DNA of 64,000 nucleotides from Aliarcobacter vitoriensis (GCF_003316695.1 NZ_PDKB01000002.1:62001-126000), one strand, 5' to 3'; shown: positions 37,899 to 47,317, numbered from the stretch's first letter. The notes: a model not told the origin generated them from the sequence alone. A program made the numbers and translations.

Positions 37899-38551
37899 TA
37901 TACAAGACCAAAAGAACTTACAACTTTTCCTAAAATTGTCAATTCATCTTTATTTAAAATCTGAAGTGGATAGTCTTTATTATCTGAAATAATATCGAGT
38001 TTTCCATCTACTCTTTTTTGAATTCTTTTTACAAAAAGCCCATGAATTGTAGTAAAAGCATATATTCCATCCCTTGAAATATCATTTTTTGTTTTATCAA
38101 TAAATATTATATTATCGCTATTTAAAGTTGGTTCCATAGAGTCACCTACTACATTTATAGCATCAATATTTTTTAAATTATCTTTTCCTCCAAGAGTATT
38201 CACAAAATAACTTGGTAATTCTAAAGATTCAAACTCATCTTCACTTTCATATGCTCCTCCACCAGCACTAACACTAACACTAGGATAGTATTTAATCCAA
38301 TATTTATCTGTACTATCTATCAAAGAATCTGGATTTTGATTAAATAAAAGCCAATTTATAGATATTTTTTTCTTTGCACAAAAATTTAAAATATTTGTAT
38401 ATGGGATTTTCCCTCTATTTTTCATAGTTGCAAAATTTGCTTGAGACAATTCCAAAGATTGTGCAACATCTTTATCAAAGACTTTTTTATTCTTTGCATC
38501 TGTACTTATTATAGTTTTTAACTTACTTATAATCTCTTCAACCATAAACAT
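37895..38551 (-). CDS. LexA/CI-type repressor with S24 self-cleavage domain
   Basis: About 218 residues starting at ATG 38551, chosen because GGAGG lies five bases before it; a longer frame to 38608 has no such site. The N-terminal part (about 1-75) has a helix-turn-helix (FDKDVAQSLELSQANFATMKNRG). The C-terminal S24 domain has GDSMEPTL (Ser) and HGLFVKRIQ (Lys), the LexA-type Ser-Lys dyad. The domain order matches phage CI-like regulators. No phage genes are adjacent, so the target is unknown. ATTACAA sites sit in its own promoter region (38586, 38624). Confidence 0.85.
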   Translation of the reverse strand: MFMVEEIISKLKTIISTDAKNKKVFDKDVAQSLELSQANFATMKNRGKIPYTNILNFCAKKKISINWLLFNQNPDSLIDSTDKYWIKYYPSVSVSAGGGAYESEDEFESLELPSYFVNTLGGKDNLKNIDAINVVGDSMEPTLNSDNIIFIDKTKNDISRDGIYAFTTIHGLFVKRIQKRVDGKLDIISDNKDYPLQILNKDELTILGKVVSSFGLVY

Positions 38552-38735
38552 TTCATCCTCCAAAATTAAAAATCTTATAATTATATTACAAATTGATATA
38601 TTTTTCAAGTTTATTAAATAAATATTACAATTTTATATATTTATAAATTTGAAAATTCATCTAATAAGTAACTTTCAATAAAGCTAATTTTTTATATTAT
38701 TATCCTTGTAACAAAAATTAGATTTGGAGAAAATT

Positions 38736-38933
38736 GTGGGTATTGAAAAAAATGAAAAAAACAGTAACTCTTCCATTGATGCAAAAAAGATAGCAATTAT
38801 AACAGCTGCTGTTAAACAACATCATCAAAAACTAAAAGTGGCAGCTATAATAGCAGCTATTAAACACCATAAAAAACTCAAAACTGCAGCAATAATTGCA
38901 GCATTACAACATCACAATAAAATAAATAGTTAA
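38736..38933 (+). CDS. Small protein with three histidine-pair repeats
   Basis: 65 residues from GTG 38736, with GGAG six bases upstream (TTG 38724 is an alternative). After a polar N terminus, residues about 20-62 contain three tandem 15-residue units ending in HH: IITAAVKQHH, IIAAIKHH and IIAALQHH, each followed by K-x-L-K or similar. These would form an amphipathic helix with a periodic pair of His residues. The IIAAI-x-HH pattern recalls the C-terminal tails of OadG-like decarboxylase gamma subunits, but no membrane segment is present. It precedes pckA by 120 bp. Function unknown. Confidence 0.65.
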   Translation: MGIEKNEKNSNSSIDAKKIAIITAAVKQHHQKLKVAAIIAAIKHHKKLKTAAIIAALQHHNKINS

Positions 38934-38964
38934 TATATAAAATGTCTATGAACTATACAATAAT

Positions 38965-38991
38965 AAACTTTAGCAATTATTGCCTAAGTTT
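38965..38991 (+). other. Hairpin upstream of pckA
   Basis: AAACTT-(2 mismatches)-GCAAT arms surround a very short loop. It has no immediate T-run, so it could be an attenuator or weak terminator of the small repeat-protein gene. It lies 64 nt before the pckA ATG. Confidence 0.3.
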
Positions 38992-39054
38992 CAGAAAGTT
39001 TTATATTTTTTTAGATAAAATTCAACATTAAAAATTAGGATAGGAATTTACATT

Positions 39055-40632
39055 ATGTCTAATATCAAAGACTCATTAGGTTTAGAAAACGTTGGTACAG
39101 TATTTAGAAATTCGGATATTGATTTTTTAATCGATTTTGCAGTTAAGAATGAAGGTGCTAAAGTATCTTCAACAGGTGCTTTGATGATTGATACTGGGAT
39201 TTTTACAGGAAGAAGTCCAAAAGATAAATTCTTTGTAAATCAAGATCCGTCAAATAAATATATTGCTTGGGGAGATATAAACCGAAAGGTTTCAAAAGAA
39301 GTTTATGAAGATTTATTAACTCTTTCAAAAAAACAGTTAAGTAATAAAGATATTTTTATAACAGATGTTTACTGTGGTTCTTCACTTGATTCAAGAAGAG
39401 CGGTTAGATTTATAACTGAAGTTGCTTGGCAAGCTCATTTTATTCAAAATATGTTTATTTTACCAACACAAGAAGAATTAAATAACTTTAAGCCAGAATT
39501 TACAGTTTATAATGCTTGTAAAACTGTTGATATGGCTTATGTAAGTCATGGTTTACATTCAGAAGTTTATGTAATTTTTAATGTTGAGAATAATACTTCT
39601 ATTATTGGTGGAACTTGGTATGCAGGTGAAATGAAAAAAGGTGTATTCTCTATGATGAATTACTGGCTTCCACTTGAAGGAAAACTTCCAATGCACTGTT
39701 CTGCCAATATTGGTAAAGATGGTGATACAGCACTATTTTTTGGACTTAGCGGTACTGGAAAAACTACACTTTCAACAGACCCAAATAGAGCTTTAATTGG
39801 TGATGATGAACATGGTTGGGATGACAATGGAGTTTTTAACTTTGAAGGTGGTTGTTATGCAAAAGTAATAAACCTTGATAAAGATAGTGAACCTGAAATT
39901 TTCAATGCTATTAGAAAAGGTGCTATATTAGAAAATGTAGTTGCTGATGAAAATGGATTGGTTGATTACAGTGATAAATCAAAAACTGAAAATACAAGGG
40001 TTTCTTATTCAATTGACCATATTGAAAATCATGCACCAACTATGAGAGGTGATCATCCAAAAAATATTATATTTTTATGTGCTGATGCATTTGGTGTTCT
40101 ACCTCCAGTTGCAAAACTTGATAAACAACAAGCTATGTACTACTTCTTAAGTGGTTATACAGCAAAAGTTGCTGGAACAGAAAGAGGAATTACTGAGCCA
40201 ATAGCTACTTTTTCTTCTTGTTTTGGAGAAGCATTCTTACCTTTAAATCCTACTGTTTATGCTGAACTTTTAGGTAAAAAAATAGATAAGCACAATGTAA
40301 ATGTATATTTAGTAAATACTGGATGGACTGGTGGTCCTTATGGTGTTGGAAAAAGAATGAGTATTAAAAATACAAGAGCTTGTATAAATGCTATTTTAGA
40401 TGGTTCAATAAATGAATCAGAATTCCAAAATATGACTATATTTAATTTACAAATTCCAAAAACATTAAAAGGTGTAGATACTCATGTTCTAACTCCTAGA
40501 TATACTTGGTCTGATCCATTAGAGTATGATAAAGCAAAAAAACAATTAGCAGAAATGTATATTGAAAACTTTAAAAAATATCTAACTTTAGAGAGTGAAT
40601 ATGACTTTACTGCAGCTGGTCCCCAGCTGTAA
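39055..40632 (+). CDS. pckA: Phosphoenolpyruvate carboxykinase (ATP)
   Basis: 525 residues, full length for the ATP-type enzyme. [11 protein letters not shown] is at about residue 50, the kinase-1a P-loop is GLSGTGKTT (about 235), kinase-2 is [10 protein letters not shown], and the adenine-binding NTGWTGG...GVGKRM region is near 425. It converts oxaloacetate to PEP, the entry to gluconeogenesis, feeding Fbp encoded at 33892. AGGATAGGAA precedes the ATG. It ends at a shared bidirectional terminator with ribBA. Confidence 0.97.
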   Translation: MSNIKDSLGLENVGTVFRNSDIDFLIDFAVKNEGAKVSSTGALMIDTGIFTGRSPKDKFFVNQDPSNKYIAWGDINRKVSKEVYEDLLTLSKKQLSNKDIFITDVYCGSSLDSRRAVRFITEVAWQAHFIQNMFILPTQEELNNFKPEFTVYNACKTVDMAYVSHGLHSEVYVIFNVENNTSIIGGTWYAGEMKKGVFSMMNYWLPLEGKLPMHCSANIGKDGDTALFFGLSGTGKTTLSTDPNRALIGDDEHGWDDNGVFNFEGGCYAKVINLDKDSEPEIFNAIRKGAILENVVADENGLVDYSDKSKTENTRVSYSIDHIENHAPTMRGDHPKNIIFLCADAFGVLPPVAKLDKQQAMYYFLSGYTAKVAGTERGITEPIATFSSCFGEAFLPLNPTVYAELLGKKIDKHNVNVYLVNTGWTGGPYGVGKRMSIKNTRACINAILDGSINESEFQNMTIFNLQIPKTLKGVDTHVLTPRYTWSDPLEYDKAKKQLAEMYIENFKKYLTLESEYDFTAAGPQL

Positions 40633-40645
40633 GTAAAAATAAGAA

Positions 40646-40669
40646 AGGAATAAAATTTATTTTATTCCT
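40646..40669. terminator. Bidirectional terminator between pckA and ribBA
   Basis: AGGAATAAAA (40646-40655) and TTTTATTCCT (40660-40669) are perfect arms with a 4-nt loop, 13 bases after the pckA stop. The right arm overlaps the ribBA stop at 40662. It can act on both convergent transcripts. Confidence 0.7.
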
Positions 40670-41693
40670 CTATTTGAATTTCTTCAATAATTTCCAATCC
40701 AAATCCTTGTAATCCTACAAACAAGTGTTTTCCCCCACTTGTCATTAATTTAACTTTTTTAATATTTAGTGAGTTTAAGATCTGAGCACCTATTCCATAG
40801 TTTTTTTCTAGTTCTTTGTTTTTACCTTGACTATCTAAAAACACCAAAACACCATCTTTACTCTGTAAAAAGTTAATAGTTTTTAACATAGAACTTAATT
40901 TATCATCATTTAAAAAAATCTTTATATCTGGTCTAATTGTATGAAACTTTACGTGATTTATTTCATTTAATTCTCCAAATATAATTGCTGTATGAATATT
41001 TCCTATATGATCTTTAAACTCTTTTTTTATAACTTCTTGAGAGAAAAATTTAGTCTTTTCACTAGATATTTCTTCTACAAGTTTTTCATGAGATAATCTA
41101 TATTCAACTAAATCAGATATATAAACTTGTTTTAGATTGTGTTTTTGGGCAAAAATATCTAAATCATCTCGTCTAGCCATTGTTCCATCATCTTTTAAGA
41201 TTTCACAAATAACTGCTTCACCTTTTAATCCTGCCAATTTACATAAATCAACACTTCCTTCTGTATGCCCAGTACGTACTAACACTCCTCCATCTTTTGC
41301 AATAAGTGGAAATATATGCCCAGGTCTTACTAACTCGCTAGCTTTTGAAATAGGATTTGCTAATATTTTGATAGTATCATCTCTTTCTATTGCACTTATT
41401 CCCGTAGCAGCAGTAGCTGCATCAACAGAAACTGTAAATGCTGTTTCATAAGATGAAGTATTTGATGTAACCATAGGATTTAATTCCAATCTATTTGCTG
41501 TATCAGTTGTAACAGATAAACAAACTAAACCTCTTGCATGAGTTACCATAAAATTTACATGTTCAGGTGTACTTAACGCAGCTGAATAAACTAAATCTCC
41601 TTCATTTTCTCTATCTTCATCATCAAGCATAATTACCATATTGCCTTTTTGAATCTCTTTTATAGCTTCTTGTACTCTTTGTATTGCATTCAT
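40662..41693 (-). CDS. ribBA: 3,4-dihydroxy-2-butanone 4-phosphate synthase with degenerate RibA-like domain
   Basis: 343 residues. The N-terminal ~205 residues are a normal RibB: MLDDEDRENEGDL, HARGLVCLS, FTVSVDAATA and GHIFPL, then RTGHTEGSVDL. The rest has the place of GTP cyclohydrolase II but lacks its zinc-binding cysteine motif (no Cys at all in that region) and GTP-binding Arg. It therefore should supply only the RibB reaction for riboflavin, as reported for similar Helicobacter/Campylobacter proteins to my memory. A separate ribA should exist elsewhere. Confidence 0.92.
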   Translation of the reverse strand: MNAIQRVQEAIKEIQKGNMVIMLDDEDRENEGDLVYSAALSTPEHVNFMVTHARGLVCLSVTTDTANRLELNPMVTSNTSSYETAFTVSVDAATAATGISAIERDDTIKILANPISKASELVRPGHIFPLIAKDGGVLVRTGHTEGSVDLCKLAGLKGEAVICEILKDDGTMARRDDLDIFAQKHNLKQVYISDLVEYRLSHEKLVEEISSEKTKFFSQEVIKKEFKDHIGNIHTAIIFGELNEINHVKFHTIRPDIKIFLNDDKLSSMLKTINFLQSKDGVLVFLDSQGKNKELEKNYGIGAQILNSLNIKKVKLMTSGGKHLFVGLQGFGLEIIEEIQIEE

Positions 41694-41745
41694 ATTTTAC
41701 TCTTTTTTATATATTATAAATTTGTTGGATTATATCGAAAAAACT

Positions 41746-42717
41746 TTAAAATGGTAAAATATCTTCTTTCTCCTGTTCCTTCTTTAATTTTTGTATTAAA
41801 TTTATTTTTGCATCATCAAAACTATTTGAAGAAGCACCTTTTAATTCAATACTTTTTCCTAAAATTTGGCTATTTTTACTATTTATGATTTTTATATTTA
41901 AAATATTTTCAATAATATAGAAATCATAAGCCCTATTTTGTGAACTTTGCGAGTTTATATTAAGTTCATAGCTATTTTCATTTTTTAAACTAGATTCAAT
42001 AACTTTAAAACCTTTGTTTACTAAACTATTTTTAAATAAATTATCAAATTTTTTTGAATTATTATCAGAATTTATAAAAAAATCTATCTGATTTTTTAAA
42101 ATATTTTTTGTCTTTTTAATTTCATCTATTGTTTTTATATATTTATCATTATCATCAATAAAAGATGATAAAATTTGAGATTTATTATAATTTTTATAAA
42201 AAACATCTAATAAATCTTTATACTTTAAATACTTACTTAAAGTATCCATCTTTTGATTTTTTAGTGATTCAGACTCTTTATACAAAAAATCTATCTCTTT
42301 TTTTAAATCATTTGCTACTTTAGATTTTTGAACACTTAATAATACTATAATGTTTTTATCAAAATAAGTTGATTTTTCTATTATATAATTTTGAAAGCTA
42401 AGCTTTTCTATTTGACTTTTTATATCTTGCACTACCGTTTTTTGTGTATATTCTCTAAAATCTCTATAAGATTTAGATGAAGTTGTAGTATTGGCACTAA
42501 TAGTTACTAAAAGTCTTGAAGATAGATCGTCTAAAGCATTTTTAACAGCTTGATTATTATTTTGCCCTATTCCAACTCCATATAAAGATATATCATTATT
42601 TTTAGGTGCATTTAAATACCAATCTGGATATTGTAAATCATCTTTTTTTATATCAACTTTACTTGTACAAGATGTAAATAATAATATTATGAAAACTAGA
42701 TGATATAACTTTTTCAT
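41746..42717 (-). CDS. LPP20-family lipoprotein (last gene of four-lipoprotein operon)
   Basis: 323 residues with a lipoprotein signal (HLVFIILLFTSC, Cys at 17). The mature N terminus PDWYLNAPKNND, GVGIGQNNNQAVKNALDDLSSRL is the LPP20 (PF02169-type) pattern: a W near the start followed by a G-x-G and a run of A-x-x-A-L-x-D-L. The remaining ~200 residues are helical with a C-terminal domain. The ATG overlaps the CsgG-like stop by 4 nt. Its role in envelope or flagellar structure is inferred only from the family. Confidence 0.8.
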   Translation of the reverse strand: MKKLYHLVFIILLFTSCTSKVDIKKDDLQYPDWYLNAPKNNDISLYGVGIGQNNNQAVKNALDDLSSRLLVTISANTTTSSKSYRDFREYTQKTVVQDIKSQIEKLSFQNYIIEKSTYFDKNIIVLLSVQKSKVANDLKKEIDFLYKESESLKNQKMDTLSKYLKYKDLLDVFYKNYNKSQILSSFIDDNDKYIKTIDEIKKTKNILKNQIDFFINSDNNSKKFDNLFKNSLVNKGFKVIESSLKNENSYELNINSQSSQNRAYDFYIIENILNIKIINSKNSQILGKSIELKGASSNSFDDAKINLIQKLKKEQEKEDILPF

Positions 42718-43712
42718 TCTTTTATATTTATCTGTTCTTGTAATTTATTATGATTTGATATTTGAGTGTTAATTCTATTTATTGATTCTATAATCGTACT
42801 ATCTGGTTTATCTATTAATTTATCAGCTAAATTATAGAGCTCTTTTGCATTTTCATATTCACCTTTACTCTCTTTTATCACACCTAAATTATAAGCTGCT
42901 AGATAGCACCTATCATTTGTAGAGTTTAAAAGTTGGCTAAAAAGTTCCTCTGCTCTATCCAAATGATTATGTTTTAAATAAGATAAAGCATTTTCCAAAA
43001 TCAACTCTTGTTCTTTTGTATATTTTATTTGTGGATCTTCAAAAATTTTTATATAATATTTTTCTACAGTTGGAGATATATTTGGCAAAAATTTTCTTAC
43101 AATATTATCCGATAAAGATTCAAAAACTGCACTTTTAGATGGCAATCCTCCACCATAATCAAGGCATGTTCTATAACTTGTATTTTCAAAATAGTTATTT
43201 GTATAAATAACATCACCTTTTTCTACATCAATCATTGAGATATTTGCTTTTAAAGAATATCTAGCATTTGTACACTGAACTAAATATTCTTGTTGTCTTA
43301 TACACTTTGCATCTAAACATCTATATCTTCTTTCATAATAGTAGTCTTTTTGCATATCTGCGTTATTTATTTTACCAGTTATCAAAGCTTGTGCACCTAA
43401 GAGTTCACCTATTTCAACACTATTTTTTTTATTTGCCAAACCAGAATATTGAAATTTTTGTTCATTTAAAATATCATCTCTATTTTTACTAATAACTGTA
43501 AAATATGGCTTATTATCGACTTCAACTTTATATAACGCTGATTCTATTTTTGATCCCATTGATATATTATCATTTTCAAATTTCAAAACTGCTATCTTTT
43601 TTGTTTTTGAAGCTCTATCAACAATAGCTGGTTTAGTAGCTGTTATTAAAACCTTTTGGCTACAACCACCTAAAATTAATATTGATAGAATAGATAATAA
43701 AAATATTTTCAT
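42714..43712 (-). CDS. CsgG-like lipoprotein with TPR tail
   Basis: 332 residues with signal and Cys at 17 (ILILGGC). The mature part KKIAVLKFENDNISMGSKIESALYKVEV, then LLGAQALITGKI matches the CsgG/LpoB-type periplasmic fold (first strands and helix). Residues about 235-300 form two TPR-like repeats (ALSYLKHNHLDRAEELFSQLL, then AAYNLGVIKESKGEYENAKELYNLA). An intervening Cys-rich loop (CLDAKCIRQQ, QCTN, then TCLDY) is unusual for CsgG. It overlaps both neighbours by 4 nt or less. I infer an envelope or peptidoglycan-linked function. Confidence 0.75.
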   Translation of the reverse strand: MKIFLLSILSILILGGCSQKVLITATKPAIVDRASKTKKIAVLKFENDNISMGSKIESALYKVEVDNKPYFTVISKNRDDILNEQKFQYSGLANKKNSVEIGELLGAQALITGKINNADMQKDYYYERRYRCLDAKCIRQQEYLVQCTNARYSLKANISMIDVEKGDVIYTNNYFENTSYRTCLDYGGGLPSKSAVFESLSDNIVRKFLPNISPTVEKYYIKIFEDPQIKYTKEQELILENALSYLKHNHLDRAEELFSQLLNSTNDRCYLAAYNLGVIKESKGEYENAKELYNLADKLIDKPDSTIIESINRINTQISNHNKLQEQINIKE

Positions 43713-43837
43713 AGCTCTTTTAATGCCTCTTTTGCATTCTTTTGTTGGATATTTGTATCTATCAAAGTTTTATCTTTTGAAGAACAAGCACTAAAAAATA
43801 TTGATAAAATCATTAAAGATATATAAATTCTTTTCAT
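43709..43837 (-). CDS. 42-residue lipoprotein in the LPP20 operon
   Basis: A small ORF of 42 codons plus stop. It starts at ATG 43837, 9 bases after the upstream lipoprotein stop, with AGGAAAT upstream. It begins with a lipoprotein signal ending IFFSAC (Cys at 18), followed by SSKDKT and a short charged helix ending ALKEL. The stop codon TGA overlaps the next gene's ATG by 3 nt, a clear translational coupling. The start of its mature part is similar to the N terminus of the upstream protein (ACSSKDE against ACSSKDK), suggesting a duplicated leader. Confidence 0.75.
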   Translation of the reverse strand: MKRIYISLMILSIFFSACSSKDKTLIDTNIQQKNAKEALKEL

Positions 43838-43845
43838 AATATTTC

Positions 43846-44367
43846 CTATATTAAATCTAATTCATCAAGTGCTTTTTGTACTTCATCATCAATTTTTTTG
43901 TCAATATTTGATTTTGTCATACCAATTAAAACATATAAGTAGTTATCATTTGGATTTTCCCAAAAACTTAATTGATTTGACTCTTTTAAAGTAAGTTTAG
44001 AAGTTTGTTTTGAAACCATTGTTGTAACTTTTTGCACAGATTCATTCTCTTTTAAACCAGCCGTGTTCATATAAGTTTCTACTTTTGCCTTAACTTCCAC
44101 TTCTATTTGCTGAACTAAACTTGCTCTTGCATTTGCTAAGGCTTCTTTTCTTGTAAAATCATAACCCAATTTTGACATAGGAGCAGACCCTACTGCTAAA
44201 AATTTGCTTTCATCACTATATGTTCCACAAGCCCAAGCTGGAGCTTTCGCACCTGCTATTATACAATTTGGTACTTCAATAACTTGCTCATCCTTTGAAG
44301 AACAAGCTGTAAAAACTAATGTCGAACAAGCCAAAAAAGTTATAAATAATCCTTTTTTTGTTCTCAT
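43846..44367 (-). CDS. LPP20-family lipoprotein (first gene of the operon)
   Basis: 173 residues, the length of Helicobacter Lpp20. The lipoprotein signal ends LVFTAC (Cys at 21). The mature part shows PAWACGTYSDESKFLAVGSA and RKEALANARASLVQQIEVEVKAKVE, a W-x-x-G followed by an Ala-rich amphipathic helix, the LPP20 signature. The family includes FlgP-like flagellar basal disc proteins in other bacteria. It opens the minus-strand operon of four lipoproteins. Confidence 0.82.
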   Translation of the reverse strand: MRTKKGLFITFLACSTLVFTACSSKDEQVIEVPNCIIAGAKAPAWACGTYSDESKFLAVGSAPMSKLGYDFTRKEALANARASLVQQIEVEVKAKVETYMNTAGLKENESVQKVTTMVSKQTSKLTLKESNQLSFWENPNDNYLYVLIGMTKSNIDKKIDDEVQKALDELDLI

Positions 44368-44441
44368 ATTATTTCCTTAATTTTAAATTGCATATTTCTA
44401 TATAAAAATTATATATAAATTGTGAATTTATATTTATAATA

Positions 44442-45386
44442 CTAATTATACTTTTTTATATATGAATTTAGTTTAGAAAAATCAATTTTATTATCAAATT
44501 CTATTGATAAATCCATTAAATATATATTTTCTAAATTAAACTCTTTTAATTTTACAAAATCTTTTTTTGTTGTAACTATTGAAAAACCTTTATATTGTTC
44601 CAAAATTTTATCTATGTCATTTTTTGTAAAAATATAATGATCTGGATATGCTAACATCTGCAAACCGTTTGGTAAAAACTCTAAAAGTCTTTTTGGTTTT
44701 GAAATTGCTGATATAAGTATAGTTTTTTTAGGAAGTTCCACTATATTATCATCTTTTTTTATTACAACAACTCTTTTAAAATCTTTCTCTTCTTGAAGTA
44801 CTATATTAGAATATTTATAAAAACTTTTTGGTTCTCTATATCCACCACTTGGGATACAAAAACTATTTGTTGGTTCAATTTTTGGCTTTAAAAGAATATC
44901 AAACTTAGAAATATTATATTTTGAAAAACCATCATCTAAAAATATAATCTTCGCACCCAATTCTTTTGCTGTTAAAATAGCTTTTATTCTATCTTCACTT
45001 ACAATTACAGAAGCATTTTTTAAACTTTGTGATAAAAGCATAGCTTCATCACCACTTATTTTTACATCTGTTAATATTTTTCCATTTAAAGAAACTATTT
45101 GCAAACCTTTTGATTCTCGCCCATAACCTCTTAAAATCACAAAGGCTTTTTCATAGTTTGAAGCCAATTTTATAGTAATTGGTGTTTTACCACTTCCACC
45201 AATAATCAAATTCCCAATAGAAATTATTGGGATATTAAAATCTGTTTTTTTAGCAAGTAATCTTTTTGTAAAGATAATAAATAAGTAGATAATTGAAAAT
45301 GGTAAAAGTAAAAAAGATATAACTTTTTGAATATTATTTGGAAAAAAAAGATAATCTTCAATCCATAAATTAATCTTTCTCTTCAT
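44442..45386 (-). CDS. lpxK: Tetraacyldisaccharide 4'-kinase
   Basis: 314 residues. A membrane helix near residues 15-40 (VISFLLLPFSIIYLFIIF), then a P-loop-like IGNLIIGGSGKTP (about 57-69), LDDGFSKY-like Asp segment and a C-terminal ITTKKDFVKL strand define LpxK. It phosphorylates lipid A disaccharide at the inner membrane. It is located downstream of the aminotransferase and nadE on the same strand, a block I remember as nadE-lpxK in Campylobacter. Confidence 0.9.
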   Translation of the reverse strand: MKRKINLWIEDYLFFPNNIQKVISFLLLPFSIIYLFIIFTKRLLAKKTDFNIPIISIGNLIIGGSGKTPITIKLASNYEKAFVILRGYGRESKGLQIVSLNGKILTDVKISGDEAMLLSQSLKNASVIVSEDRIKAILTAKELGAKIIFLDDGFSKYNISKFDILLKPKIEPTNSFCIPSGGYREPKSFYKYSNIVLQEEKDFKRVVVIKKDDNIVELPKKTILISAISKPKRLLEFLPNGLQMLAYPDHYIFTKNDIDKILEQYKGFSIVTTKKDFVKLKEFNLENIYLMDLSIEFDNKIDFSKLNSYIKKYN

Positions 45387-45392
45387 AAAATA

Positions 45393-46532
45393 TCAAATCC
45401 AGTCAGAAGCAACTTCAATAACCTGATCACAAATATAATTTACATCTTCATCGCTAAGCCCAGCATAAATTGGCAATGATAAAATTTGTTGATAGTTATG
45501 TAAAGCATTTGGAAATGCTGTTATTTTAATAGAATATTTATTTTTATAATATGATAAAAGGTGAAGTGGAATATAGTTTAATGCTGTTGAAACTCCACGT
45601 TCTTTCAATGCTCTTGCAAAAGCATCACGATTTCTTGATATTTTTATAATATATTGTGTATAAATATGCCCTTCTTTAAATGGCAAAAGAGTGATATGTT
45701 TTACATTAGTTAATCTTTCTTCATATATTTTTGCTATTTCTTGTCTTTTTTTTATAAAAGCATCTGTTTTTTTAAGCTGTGCTATTGCATAAGCAGCATC
45801 AAGCTCCGATAAATCAAACTTATGTCCTATATCATCAACATCATAAAGATAATCTAAGTTTCCATAACTATCATAAGTAGTTGTGATAGCATGTGTTCTT
45901 AAAAGTTTTGCTCTTTTTGCTAAATCTTCATTGTTAGTAACTAAAACTCCTGAACGGCTTATCGCATATTTAGAAGGAGATGGATTAGTAGAAAATATCG
46001 TCATATCAGCACTTAAATTCCCTACTTTATTACCTTTATAAGTTGAACCCAAAGCCGCTCTGCAATCTTCTATTATCAAAATATCATGTCTTTTTGCTAT
46101 TTCATAAATTTTGTCCAAATCAGGAGCTAATCCTCCTATAAAAGTTATGATAGCTGCTCGTAATTTTTTTGATTTATTTGCTATTAAAACCTCTTCAAAT
46201 TTTGTTATATCAATATTCATATCACTCAAATCTATATCTACAAAAATAGGTTCTGCATCAAAATGTCTTACTGTTTCAGGTAAATTTACAAAAGAGTTTA
46301 CAGACATTAAAATCTTATCTCCTCGTTTAAGTTTCATAGAACTCAATGCAAGATGTAAAGCAGCAGAAGATGTAGCTGTTGCAACAGCATATTTTGCCCC
46401 TATATAATCAGCAATTCTCTCTTCAAACTCTAGTACTTTTGATAAATCGTCTTTTGCTTCAAGAACTGATCTTATCTGATTTAACTCTTCATCATCTAAA
46501 GTTGCTTTATATATTGCAATTTTTCTACTCAT
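45393..46532 (-). CDS. DegT/DnrJ/EryC1-family PLP aminotransferase
   Basis: 379 residues. Early TSSAALHLALSSMKL, EDCRAALGSTYKG (PLP contact Asp and neighbours) and the expected Schiff-base Lys in the NPSPSKYAISRSG segment (about 188) define this family. These enzymes aminate nucleotide- or sugar-linked keto groups for glycan building. No other sugar-nucleotide genes are adjacent, so the substrate cannot be assigned. It lies 6 nt upstream of lpxK and 12 nt after nadE. Confidence 0.85.
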   Translation of the reverse strand: MSRKIAIYKATLDDEELNQIRSVLEAKDDLSKVLEFEERIADYIGAKYAVATATSSAALHLALSSMKLKRGDKILMSVNSFVNLPETVRHFDAEPIFVDIDLSDMNIDITKFEEVLIANKSKKLRAAIITFIGGLAPDLDKIYEIAKRHDILIIEDCRAALGSTYKGNKVGNLSADMTIFSTNPSPSKYAISRSGVLVTNNEDLAKRAKLLRTHAITTTYDSYGNLDYLYDVDDIGHKFDLSELDAAYAIAQLKKTDAFIKKRQEIAKIYEERLTNVKHITLLPFKEGHIYTQYIIKISRNRDAFARALKERGVSTALNYIPLHLLSYYKNKYSIKITAFPNALHNYQQILSLPIYAGLSDEDVNYICDQVIEVASDWI

Positions 46533-46544
46533 TTTTTACCTTTT

Positions 46545-47297
46545 TTATATTTTAGCTATTGTTGGAAGTCGCCTTTTAAACTCATTTATTTTTACTCTTT
46601 TAGAGATTTTTTCAATAAATAACTCTTCAAAACCTAAGCTTAATAACTCATCTTTACTTTTATTTTCATCTATCATAACTTTCAATAGACTATCTATTTT
46701 AAGATAACTAAAGCCCAAATCATCTTCATCACTTTGACCTTCCCACAAATCAGCACTAGGTTTTTTATCTATAATATTTTGTGTAACACCTAAAAATTTA
46801 GCAAATTCAAATAAATCACTTTTATATATGTTTCCAATAGGATTTATAGCACAAGCTGTATCACCAAATATTGTTCCATATCCAAGTAAAATTTCACTTT
46901 TATTTGAAGTTCCTACAACTAAAGATTTTTCTCTTGCACTAATATCATATAAAATTGTCATTCTAAGTCTTGCACAAAAATTTCCTATTCGTAAATTATC
47001 ATTTTGCATATTTTGTAAATAAGCATTTAAAATAGGCTCAAGTTCTACAATCTCATATCTTATATCAAAATTTCTACAAAGTTCCAAAGCATCATCAACT
47101 GAAGCTTTTGATGAAAATTGAGATGGTATTAAAACACAATTTAAATTATCCTCAAATGCCTCTTTACATAAAACAGCAACAATAGCTGAATCAAGTCCAC
47201 CTGAAAGACCTAAAGTAACACTATTTAACCCAGTTTTGCTAACTTCCTCTTGTAAAAAATTTATTAAATTTTGCTTAACTTTTTTCCAATCTATCAT
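46545..47297 (-). CDS. nadE: NH3-dependent NAD+ synthetase
   Basis: 250 residues. An ATP-PPi loop GLSGGLDSAIVA lies at about 28-38, with the SNKSE and GYGT segments and the DEDDLGFSYLKID motif typical of NadE. It amidates deamido-NAD. It probably heads the nadE-aminotransferase-lpxK block, downstream of a small acidic gene. Confidence 0.94.
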   Translation of the reverse strand: MIDWKKVKQNLINFLQEEVSKTGLNSVTLGLSGGLDSAIVAVLCKEAFEDNLNCVLIPSQFSSKASVDDALELCRNFDIRYEIVELEPILNAYLQNMQNDNLRIGNFCARLRMTILYDISAREKSLVVGTSNKSEILLGYGTIFGDTACAINPIGNIYKSDLFEFAKFLGVTQNIIDKKPSADLWEGQSDEDDLGFSYLKIDSLLKVMIDENKSKDELLSLGFEELFIEKISKRVKINEFKRRLPTIAKI

Positions 47298-47317
47298 TTT
47301 TAAACCTTAATTTAAGA

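Noticed and set aside
37895-38551. Prophage marked by the CI-like S24 repressor
   Set aside because: Flanking genes are housekeeping (metG string and pckA) and no phage structural or replication gene is present.
42714-44367. Curli secretion locus because of the CsgG-like protein
   Set aside because: There are no CsgA, B, E or F-like genes, and the CsgG similarity is limited to the fold seen also in LpoB-type lipoproteins.
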